Source: Flavobacteriales bacterium UBA5040 (GTDB lineage Bacteria > Bacteroidota > Bacteroidia > Flavobacteriales > Weeksellaceae). From it: a stretch of DNA of 64,000 bases. Below, piece after piece: positions 8,078-15,115 of this stretch (within the stretch, counting starts at the first letter, position 1; each line of letters opens with the position of its first letter). The notes beneath the pieces were generated by a model that saw only the letters and a list, made by a program, of their open reading frames with translations, made no database searches and was not told the DNA's origin. The stretch is taken from contig DIBY01000016.1 of NCBI GenBank assembly GCA_002415135.1, positions 115,524 through 179,523 of the forward strand. The letters run 5' to 3'. A program made the translations under genes and the position numbers.

Positions 8078-9741
8078 TATCTTTTGATTACTTTAATAAA
8101 TTGGTCTAATCCTTTTCTGATTATCAGATTAATATTTTTTTTAGCCTTTAACTTTTCAACTAAAATTGGTGAATACCTATAGTAAAAATTAATGAAGCTT
8201 CTACCGATTATAGTTTTGATTAAAAAGTCATCTCTAAATCTTCGTAATTCAATCACTTGTGGATGGTCGTAATCACCATAAGCCATGGTTGCAATGTAGC
8301 AGCCATTATCAGTCGCACTGCTGATAGTTGTACCAACTTTCTTTACTGTAGATTTTGCTTGTGCTGCTCTTACATCCTTCCAATAGCATATATATTTCAC
8401 TTGGTTTATCTGTATTGGTCCAAGTTTGCTGAGCAAGAAATCCACGAGGTTTTTATATTCCGAAATTTTACTATTATCTGAACTGCGCTGTATGGTTGAT
8501 ATGTCTTTCATACTTATTGAATTACTAACGACTTCAACAACTTTATCCCAATTTAAAGCTTCACTTTTCATCTTTGCAACCTTATTCCAATTCACTGAAA
8601 CGTCATAGTTTCGCACTCTTGCGTAACCCATGTCCATATATTGTAAATCATCTACTTGTTTATCAATTTGTTTGCAAGCTTTTTCATAAGCCGCTTTTAT
8701 CGATTTCAAAACCAATATTGCCTGAGAAAGTTCCTGATCTTTCATACCTTCCATTGTGGCCAAGTTATCCTTAATCCGGTCTTTTGTCAATTTGTTTACA
8801 GCTATGGCTTCTGCTGTTTTTGCCAATTGAACTGCTTCTTCAATATAATCTGTTTCTTTACCCAGATCCTGACATCCATTAAAATAATCAATTGAACACT
8901 GCAGAATTTCTTTAGCAACTTTGTCCGAAATCATCTTATATTTAAGATCGCTTATGCCTAAAATAGACTTTACTTGGGATAAATCAACTTTGGTATTTGC
9001 AAATAAATCAGATCCGAAGCGATAGGAGTTGATTTTATCGTTAGCTCTCTTTTTCTTGGACTGCTCAATTTGAGTTTCAATTCTATGCAACGGTTCTTCA
9101 GTGAATTTACCAAAAAGATAGGTTTTCACAGAAGGATTACCATCAAACAGTGCAATTTTCTCGGGAGTCGAATATTTACCGTTAATTTGTTTTAGTAAGT
9201 CATCAATCAAAAACTGAACTTGCTTCTCTGAATCGATTGTATACATTTCATCTGCAACTGAATGTACAAAAGTTTGAAAGTGATCTGATTCTATCAGTTT
9301 TATTTTATACTCAATTCCCCGCTTTAATTTATCTTCAGATCCTTCTAAAAAATAAAGGGTTCCAATATTATTAAAAGCGGAAAAATTTCGAGAACTAACT
9401 TCCTTCCCTTCAGTAATTTTTTCCCAAATTTCAATTGCTTTTTCCTTATTACCATTAATTAAATGCTGAATAGCTGTTTCATCAATTGGGTTAAGATTCA
9501 TAAACCAAAAAAGGGAATGATCTACTATATTTTTATGCTGTTCTATTTCCGAAAAAGCCTTATTTAAAACTTCTTCGCTACGTGTAATAGGTTCTAAAAA
9601 TTCAAAATCATATTCGGAAGAGCTTTCTCTTCCAACTCTTGCATACGCCTGAATTTTACCTCTGCGGCTTTGAATTTCTTTCGCCGATGAATTGGCTACT
9701 ATCCCAATTACACGAAATGGATTGTTATTAATTTTTTGCAT
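8077..9741 (-). CDS. J-domain-like protein with C-terminal CFI-box domain
   Basis: The protein has 554 residues. The N-terminus (NNPFRVIGIVANSSAKEIQ, about residues 5-23) has the layout of a divergent J-like domain that recurs in Hsp70-associated proteins, but I see no HPD motif. The middle is helical and repeat-like (TPR-type helices around 95-180, then coiled coil). The C-terminus (481-554) is a clear CFI-box domain: CYIATMAYGDYDHP, then LRRFRD and INFYYRYSP. The CFI-box is a common C-terminal tag of unknown function. This is the first gene of the chaperone/kinase operon and would be the Hsp70 partner. The CFI-box call is firmer than the J-like call. Confidence 0.65.
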   Translation of the reverse strand: MQKINNNPFRVIGIVANSSAKEIQSRRGKIQAYARVGRESSSEYDFEFLEPITRSEEVLNKAFSEIEQHKNIVDHSLFWFMNLNPIDETAIQHLINGNKEKAIEIWEKITEGKEVSSRNFSAFNNIGTLYFLEGSEDKLKRGIEYKIKLIESDHFQTFVHSVADEMYTIDSEKQVQFLIDDLLKQINGKYSTPEKIALFDGNPSVKTYLFGKFTEEPLHRIETQIEQSKKKRANDKINSYRFGSDLFANTKVDLSQVKSILGISDLKYKMISDKVAKEILQCSIDYFNGCQDLGKETDYIEEAVQLAKTAEAIAVNKLTKDRIKDNLATMEGMKDQELSQAILVLKSIKAAYEKACKQIDKQVDDLQYMDMGYARVRNYDVSVNWNKVAKMKSEALNWDKVVEVVSNSISMKDISTIQRSSDNSKISEYKNLVDFLLSKLGPIQINQVKYICYWKDVRAAQAKSTVKKVGTTISSATDNGCYIATMAYGDYDHPQVIELRRFRDDFLIKTIIGRSFINFYYRYSPILVEKLKAKKNINLIIRKGLDQFIKVIKR

Positions 9742-9838
9742 TTTATTCTATTAAGTAGCCATGTGGATTTTTCTAATTATATGTATTTATTACATTACCA
9801 GATGAAATAGAAAGTATTAAAATCAAATTTTAATTCCT

Positions 9839-9846
9839 CAAACATA
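9839..9846 (-). promoter_or_regulatory. Possible -7 element of the chaperone/kinase operon
   Basis: On the minus strand this reads TATGTTTG, which fits the Bacteroidota -7 consensus TAnnTTTG. It lies about 95 bp before the first gene of the operon. No -33 TTTG sits at the usual spacing, so the call is weak. Confidence 0.3.
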
Positions 9847-9891
9847 TTTTCAACGTAGTCAATCCCCTTCACGAGCCAAAAAACGTATACC

Positions 9892-10065
9892 TAGCACAAT
9901 ATCCACCTCCAACTCCAGAAAAAAAACTATATGAATTTGTGTTTTGAGCTTTGCGTTTGTGTTTTCTGGAGCTTTTGGTGTTTGAATGTTTTTCAGTTTT
10001 CAAATGTAGAACACCACAAGCAGACTTCCTTACGGGAAACCGTAAAGCGCGAAGTATTGTGCTAA
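9892..10065. other. Multi-stem structured element (candidate ncRNA or MITE-like repeat)
   Basis: The gap between the operon and the response regulator (9742-10125) has no gene but contains nested inverted repeats. A perfect 10-bp pair (TAGCACAATA at 9892-9901, complement at 10056-10065) encloses a second perfect 10-bp pair (9913-9922 with 9962-9971), a third stem (GGTG 977-980 offset with CACC at 10012-10015, extended by TTTGAA/TTCAAA) and a 6-bp hairpin with a GAAA tetraloop (10031-10046). No flanking target-site duplication is seen. It may be a structured RNA, a non-autonomous mobile element or both. Confidence 0.5.
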
Positions 10066-10125
10066 AAAATCGAATTTATTAAGGGAAAAAGGAAGAACTC
10101 AGGAGAGGCAGTGCGAAAAACATAT

Positions 10126-10791
10126 TTACAACACCCCCAAATCTTTGCAGATCGCAATCAAATGTTCGTTGCTTTTGGCCGCAAAAGTTTCTTTCAAATA
10201 ATTTAAAGTTTTTTCGACGGAACTTAAGCTGTTGGGCTTTAGGGATCTTTCCTTCAGAATTTCTGTCATATCTTTTTGAAAAATTCCTTCAGAAAGCAAC
10301 TTTAAAATTGAAAATTCCACAGCTGTAAGTTCGATGGTGTCTGTTTTTCGCAGATTGATGAGGTTTTCTGAGGAGATGTACTTTTTATTTTCAAAGATGG
10401 TACTGATCGCCGTTTTAAGATTTTTAACGTCCATTCGGCCTTTGCTCACAAAACCATCGATCTCTAAATCGCTGAAAAGTTCTTTGATCACCTGCGAATG
10501 TTTTTCACCCGAAAATACTAAGACCTTTAGTGTTGGCAACAGCTTTCTTGCTTCGATGATGAGTTCTTTTCCTGATTTTAAATTTTGTTTTGCGAAATCT
10601 TCTTCAAAGGAAAGATCTGTTATTAACAGATCAAACGGTTTGTTTTGGTGCAGGCTTTTTTGCAGCAGATCCAGCGCTTCATCACAATAGTAAATGAAAC
10701 TTGCGTCTGCAATGTTTAAGTCAGTTAATGATTTTTGAACTGAAATGCTTGCACTTTCGAAATCTTCGGCAGCGAGAACTTTTTGAAACAT
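10126..10791 (-). CDS. LuxR/NarL-type response regulator
   Basis: The protein has 221 residues. Residues about 1-125 form a receiver domain with the acidic Asp10, phospho-acceptor Asp59 in LLITDLSF, the Ser of VFSG and the Lys in FVSKG. Residues about 155-221 form a helix-turn-helix output domain of the LuxR type (LTAVEFSILKLLSEG...QKDMTEIL), though the recognition helix is divergent. It directly follows the histidine kinase gene with no gap (10792/10791), so the two form a two-component pair. Targets are unknown; the small peptide gene just upstream of the kinase is one candidate. Confidence 0.88.
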   Translation of the reverse strand: MFQKVLAAEDFESASISVQKSLTDLNIADASFIYYCDEALDLLQKSLHQNKPFDLLITDLSFEEDFAKQNLKSGKELIIEARKLLPTLKVLVFSGEKHSQVIKELFSDLEIDGFVSKGRMDVKNLKTAISTIFENKKYISSENLINLRKTDTIELTAVEFSILKLLSEGIFQKDMTEILKERSLKPNSLSSVEKTLNYLKETFAAKSNEHLIAICKDLGVL

Positions 10792-12474
10792 TTATCCGTT
10801 TTTTAAAGGGAAAGAAATAAGAATATGAGCTCCTTTTCCTGTTGTATCGTCAAAAGTAAGATTTCCTTTTTGAGAAAAAATACGGGTTTCCACATTTTGG
10901 AGCCCATTTTTTTTCTCCATCGTGTTTCCAAATCCAATACCATCATCGGAATACGCCATTTTTAGGCTATTCTTGACAATTTCAAATTTTAAAATTATTT
11001 TATTTGCCTGGCTGTGTTTTTTTGTATTGATCAATAATTCCTGCAAAATAAGCGCAATTTCCGTCTTCAAAGTTGGCTGAATTTTGGACCATAAAACTTC
11101 GTCATTCCCAATAATAATTGTTTGTAAAATGTCGGATGAAAATGATTTCGTCAAGGTTGCAACCTGCAGTTTAAAATCAGCATCAGCATTTCCCGTCAAA
11201 TTCTCGTAAGAGATATCGCGCGATTTTTCATAAACGATCTCCAACTTATCGAGCAATCTATTTTTGTTGATTTCGGCACTGTTTTCAATTTCCGACATGA
11301 CCTGATAAATCCCATTAGAAACTACATCATGCACTTTTTTAGAATACTTTAAGGCGGTACTTTTCACCTCGAAATCTTTTTCCTGTTTTAAACGCTCCTT
11401 CCTTTTCTGAGTCCAAAAAACGGCGAAGATTAATGCCAAAAAGGCTGCTCCCAACGCAATGTTTCTTTGCAGGATCTGATAACGGTTTTCTATATTCTGA
11501 GCTTCAGCCTTTAAAAAATCCATGCGATTTTTTTCAGATTCATACCGGATCAATGCAAACTGATTTTTCGCCTTGTTCCGAATTTTTGTTAAGCTGTCCT
11601 CCAGATTTACATATATTTTATAATATTTTTTGGAATTAATTGGATTTTCTAAATCAACTAATTTTTGCAAAGCTTCCAACTGATCATCGGGACTTTCTAT
11701 TTTTTTTGAGATTTCGTACATCTGATGGGCGTGAAAAAGAGATTTTGCAACATCTTTCTTCGCAAAATAATCTGATAAATGTGATTGACTTGCATTCTGT
11801 CCCCACAAATCCTTTTCATTTTTCCTAATCTTCAACGCACCGTACATTTTCATTTCTGCTTTATAAGCGGGATTCTGTAAAAATTTGATGTACGCAAGAT
11901 TATCGACTACTCTAGCAAATCCTTTTTGATCTTTCACGGGATCAATATTTTTAAAAATATCTTCTAAGATGTTAATCGATGCATCATAGTTTTTCAAATA
12001 CTTGAAACAGTTCGCTTTATTATTCAAGCAGGTATTGATTTCTGACTGAGAGGTTGCAAAGGCAATTGCCTGATCGAAGAAAGAAATCGCCTTGTTATAA
12101 TCACCTAAATTCTTGGTCACAATTCCTAAATTATTATAATTAGAATACAGGATGGGATGTAATTTTTCTTCTTTTTTATTTAAATATTTGATTGCTGACA
12201 AAGACATTTCCTGACTTCCATAATAATCGCCTTTTTCAGCTTGTATAATGGCCATATTAACCATGCTGTTTCCTATTCTGGCAGAATCACCCGTTTGTGT
12301 GAAGGCATTTTTTGCAACATTAAAGTAAATAAAAGCACTGTCTTTTTCACTGGTGGATAGAAAATCGTAGGCTTTATCGTAAAATTTATTTTCGCTTTTC
12401 GCAGGTTCAATAATTTGCTTCTTGCAGGAAACTAAGGAGAAAAGTATGATAAGGAGATAGAATTTCAGTTTCAA
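10792..12474 (-). CDS. TPR-containing lipoprotein sensor histidine kinase
   Basis: The protein has 560 residues. It begins with a lipoprotein signal (lipobox LFSLVSC, Cys17), followed by TPR repeats over about residues 30-270, a coiled coil (about 290-330), one membrane segment (about 336-353), a dimerisation/H-box region (KKVHDVVSNGIYQVMSEIE) and a HATPase_c domain with N-box LILQELLINTKKH, G1 DDGIGFG and G2 GKGAH. This is the HisKA_3/NarX-like class paired with LuxR-type regulators. A periplasmic TPR region suggests that the ligand is a peptide or protein. The lipobox with a later membrane span is unusual but common in flavobacterial TPR kinases. A TAAATTTG promoter element lies 18 bp upstream. 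Confidence 0.88.
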   Translation of the reverse strand: MKLKFYLLIILFSLVSCKKQIIEPAKSENKFYDKAYDFLSTSEKDSAFIYFNVAKNAFTQTGDSARIGNSMVNMAIIQAEKGDYYGSQEMSLSAIKYLNKKEEKLHPILYSNYNNLGIVTKNLGDYNKAISFFDQAIAFATSQSEINTCLNNKANCFKYLKNYDASINILEDIFKNIDPVKDQKGFARVVDNLAYIKFLQNPAYKAEMKMYGALKIRKNEKDLWGQNASQSHLSDYFAKKDVAKSLFHAHQMYEISKKIESPDDQLEALQKLVDLENPINSKKYYKIYVNLEDSLTKIRNKAKNQFALIRYESEKNRMDFLKAEAQNIENRYQILQRNIALGAAFLALIFAVFWTQKRKERLKQEKDFEVKSTALKYSKKVHDVVSNGIYQVMSEIENSAEINKNRLLDKLEIVYEKSRDISYENLTGNADADFKLQVATLTKSFSSDILQTIIIGNDEVLWSKIQPTLKTEIALILQELLINTKKHSQANKIILKFEIVKNSLKMAYSDDGIGFGNTMEKKNGLQNVETRIFSQKGNLTFDDTTGKGAHILISFPLKNG

Positions 12475-12491
12475 GTTTTAATAGTTTAGTC

Positions 12492-12499
12492 CAAATTTA
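12492..12499 (-). promoter_or_regulatory. -7 promoter element of the TPR kinase gene
   Basis: The minus strand reads TAAATTTG, a perfect TAnnTTTG match, 18 bp before the kinase start codon. The -33 element is not clear because the terminator of the upstream peptide gene occupies that place. Confidence 0.45.
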
Positions 12500-12507
12500 G
12501 GCAAAAA

Positions 12508-12536
12508 AAATAGCGAAAATAAATATTTCGCTATTT
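12508..12536 (-). terminator. Rho-independent terminator of the PPPKI peptide gene
   Basis: An 11-bp perfect inverted repeat (AAATAGCGAAA at 12508-12518, complement at 12526-12536) is followed on the minus strand by a T run (12503-12510). It lies 12 bp after the peptide stop codon, so the peptide gene is a separate transcript from the kinase operon. Confidence 0.75.
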
Positions 12537-12548
12537 CTGTTATAAAGT

Positions 12549-12695
12549 TTAAATTTTGGGAGGCGGAACTTGTCCGTCTTCGCCGCCAGTATCAAAATTT
12601 AAAGTTGTTTCTGACTGATTTTGATTGATATTGTGCGTGTTTATACTGCTGTTAGGGAAAGTAAATCCCAACAGCATCAAAATAATTTGTACCAT
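12549..12695 (-). CDS. Short secreted peptide with PPPKI tail
   Basis: This 48-codon ORF begins at ATG 12695 and ends at TAA 12549. It has a short hydrophobic N-terminus (VQIILMLLGFTF) that could direct export, an Asn/Gln-rich middle (INTHNINQNQ) and an acidic Gly-rich segment ending in GQVPPPKI. It has its own terminator and lies directly upstream of the TPR histidine kinase gene on the same strand. A separate small protein at 57321-57551 ends in ILPPPKK and also lies beside a TPR-containing membrane regulator. The shared tail and context suggest a signal peptide or precursor read by the TPR sensor; that is inference. No known family. Confidence 0.6.
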   Translation of the reverse strand: MVQIILMLLGFTFPNSSINTHNINQNQSETTLNFDTGGEDGQVPPPKI

Positions 12696-13061
12696 TTCTG
12701 AATAATTTTAAGTTTAAATATTTCTGCAGGTATCCATAAGCACAAGCTTTTGGATGGAGCTACATTAAATGAAATAAGAAGCGCTTCTTAAAATTTTTGG
12801 AAAGTAATGAACATCAAAAACAAGAAAAAAACATCCGCTTTCCAAACCGGAAATTCTACGTTCATTTTGTCAGTTCGTTTCGAAAACAGTTTTACGTTTA
12901 ATGCGAACACTATTATTGATCCTGATTTCTAAGGCAAATGTATTCCGCTGTTCAACTTTTTTGGTAGAAAGTTTTTGGAAAGTTTTTGGAAAGTTTTAAA
13001 TTCTTAAATTTAGACCCTGATGACGTTGCATTTATAACCAATATCAATTAATCGTATTTCT
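12696..13061. other. Intergenic region with palindrome and helically phased 11-bp tandem repeat
   Basis: No gene is seen here. A perfect 16-bp palindrome (TAAGAAGCGCTTCTTA) lies at 12775-12790. At 12968-12997 the unit AAAGTTTTTGG occurs in tandem with an 11-bp period (two full copies and a partial third), close to one helical turn, so the DNA may be curved. The repeat is 65 bp before the pseudogene start and may be part of its old promoter region. Confidence 0.5.
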
Positions 13062-13984
13062 ATGTCTAAATTTTTACTGCTAAAGAAAAAACTGATTTTC
13101 GAAGTCTATGAAAAGGCCAAAAAAGAAACCACTGAAACTTCATTTAGCGGTATTTTAAAAAATTTAGAAATTACTTTAAAAGATGATTATCATATTCAAC
13201 TGAGCTACAAAACATTTGAAACGTATTATCGATTTTTAGTAGAGAATGAGGAAGATTATAATATTAAATTGGTCATTCTTGACGATTTAAGTGCTTATTT
13301 GGGAGCGAAAAATTTTAAAATTTTTTGCGAAAAAGCAGATTTAAGTGAAATTTCCTCCCATATCAAAGTGAACATTAATGGAGAAGAGGAAGTACATCAG
13401 ACCAGCAAAATTTCCGACATTATCATTAATATCACAAACAGTCCTGTTTTCAACATTCCGGAATTTGTGGCAAAACACAGTCAAAGCTTTGGACTTGTTG
13501 GGATATTGCTTCTTACAGGATTTATTTTTCAAAAAACTGATTTCTTTAAAAAAGATAAAACTGATGAAATAAGAACAAAAAATGAATCACTGATTATTCC
13601 CCCTACTTTAGAACCTATCGCTCAAAAGCCTTCGAATCAAATTCAAAATATTGTATATATTCCTCAACAACCTCAGCAACCTCCACAATCTCATCAAGTG
13701 AAAGAAATATTCAACCAAGGACACAGGATTGTATGTATTGGAATAATGAAAAATATATACCTATTTAATGTGATGAAATAATTCTTAATCATCATGTAGA
13801 GCAGCAAAACGATGAATTGATGAAGCTGCAAAAAATTACCCGTGCAGATACATTGAATGCAGAAAATTCTTTAGGAAAAGTCTGGTACGATAAATCGAAC
13901 AACAAAGTGGAATTTTTCACAAACTATGGGGTAAATCCGGAAACTGGAAAAACTTTGAAAGAGGCAACGAAATATATTATATAA
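13062..13984 (+). pseudogene. Broken inner-membrane hypothetical protein (frameshift plus stop)
   Basis: The intact reading frame runs from 13062 to 13781 (239 codons): a helical cytoplasmic N-terminus, one membrane segment (about residues 143-162) and a Pro/Gln-rich linker. At about 13720-13727 the frame shifts; the continuation QDCMYWNNEKYIPI...CDEIILNHHVEQ is in another frame and carries a TAA at 13766-13768, then runs on to TAA at 13982-13984 (FTNYGVNPETG and so on). The original was therefore about 305 residues, with a membrane anchor and a C-terminal domain beginning with CMYW. One frameshift and one nonsense change are enough to explain it. Similar one-TM proteins of unknown function are common in chryseobacteria. 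A sequencing error could explain the frameshift but not easily both lesions. Confidence 0.7.
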
Positions 13985-14326
13985 AAATATAAAGATCTAT
14001 AATTACATAAAAAAAAATCAATCTATCAATGTTAGGAAAGTTCTCCCTATTGTTTCTGAAAATAATACGTAAGTTTTCTCTGTTATATTACTAAAGAGCT
14101 TGAAAAGAAAATTTGATATAAATATTTTTTTTTTCAGCATTACTTCTTTCTTTTTCTCAAAATTTCTAAAAATTCATCTTTTCTGAAAGGTCCTATCCAA
14201 TAAAAAAACGAGTTCCGAAGTTTTTTCTCCTTTTGCAAAAAGGCAAGATCGTTTTTGTGGCTATAAACTTGAAAAGTTTGTGGGTACAAAGACACATCTT
14301 GCTATACAAAAACAGTTTTTTCTTTC

Positions 14327-14397
14327 AGACCTCTGAAAAATGATACGGATCATCTGTAATAAAATGATTTATAAATAGATATGATTTTTAGAGGTCT
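14327..14397. repeat. Long near-perfect inverted repeat before the iterons
   Basis: AGACCTCTGAAAAAT at 14327-14341 pairs with ATTTTTAGAGGTCT at 14384-14397, with a 42-nt spacer. It lies 28 bp before the first iteron. It could be part of an origin, an origin of transfer or a transcription stop. Confidence 0.5.
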
Positions 14398-14424
14398 AAA
14401 ATATGAAAAATTTTAACCTATACT

Positions 14425-14610
14425 TATTTTACGCAGGTTACCTGTATCTATTTTACGCAGGTTGGCCATAGTGCTGGTATTATTTTACGCAGGCTACCTG
14501 TATCTGTTTTACGCAGGTTATCAATATTGCTGATACTATTTTACGCCTGTGAGCTGGATTTATTTTACGCAGGTATAACTCGTAGATCTAGGTCTATTTT
14601 ACGCCGGTTA
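14425..14610. repeat. Seven 16-bp iterons with alternating 24/32-bp spacing
   Basis: The unit TATTTTACGCAGGTTA starts at 14425, 14449, 14481, 14505, 14537, 14561 and 14595. The start-to-start distances are 24, 32, 24, 32, 24 and 34 bp, so the true unit is a pair of about 56 bp. The TTTTACGC core is kept in all seven. Copies 1 and 3 continue into ACCTGTATC, giving a small AGGT-ACCT palindrome. A degenerate eighth copy is at about 14660-14675. The set looks like binding sites for a replication initiator. The repeats are too short and the spacers too similar to each other for a CRISPR array. Confidence 0.75.
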
Positions 14611-14917
14611 GATTTATAAATATTATAAAAAAAAATATCTTGCTGAATAAAGCGGATACTAATTTACTCAGGCTTGCGAAATGAAAGACGAAGTTGACTC
14701 GTCAAATATTATAAAAAGGTGACAGGAAATCTTTGCTTTAAAAAAGAAAAAAATTGAATCTGATTAATCTCTGAATAAATAAATCTCGAAATTTCCTGTG
14801 AAATACAAAATTTAATGAATTTGCTTTTAAAAGAAAAAAAAATTGTTAATTATTTCTGCCACCTCTTTTTCCTTATCAAAATGAAGATATATTTTTCTAT
14901 GTTTTTCACTTAACAAC

Positions 14918-15095
14918 CTACCTACTTACCAATTGATTGTTAATCAATTAATTAAAGGCGTTTTTCATGCTTACCTTCATTTACCTACTTACCCAATTTC
15001 TTTAAATAGGTAACTTTAGGTAACTTTATTCAATTCTATTTACCTATATAACAATCTGATATACAATTATTTAAAACCGTTAGGTAAGTAGGTAG
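14918..15095. repeat. Second repeat family (CTACCTACTTACC) downstream of vapE-like gene
   Basis: CTACCTACTTACC at 14918-14930 has a perfect 13-bp inverted partner at 15083-15095. A direct copy (TACCTACTTACC) is at 14982-14993, and shorter AGGTAACTTT/AGGTAA units lie around 15007-15025. A palindrome (AATTGATT, three bases, AATCAATT) is at 14931-14949. The zone ends 20 bp from the vapE-like stop codon. It may be a second part of the origin or operator sites for the element's own proteins. Confidence 0.6.
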
Positions 15096-15115
15096 TTGAT
15101 TTTCTATTTTTAAAA

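Larger units (their letters stand above)
13985..15115. other. Gene-free 1.1-kb region with origin-like repeats
   Basis: No coding region is supported. In order it holds AT-rich sequence with small inverted repeats (TTGC/GCAA near 14235-14250), the inverted repeat at 14327-14397, seven iterons at 14425-14610 plus a degenerate eighth at about 14660-14675, AT-rich spacer sequence and the TACCTACTTACC repeat zone at 14918-15095. The dense non-coding structure next to a helicase/primase gene fits an origin of replication or transfer. Confidence 0.55.

Noticed and set aside
9892..10065. Retron msr-msd region
   Set aside because: The paired outer repeats and inner stems are suggestive, but no reverse-transcriptase gene is present in the window.
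14425..14610. CRISPR array
   Set aside because: The repeats are only 16 bp, spacers are 8-18 bp and alike between alternate copies, and no cas gene is near. An iteron set fits better.
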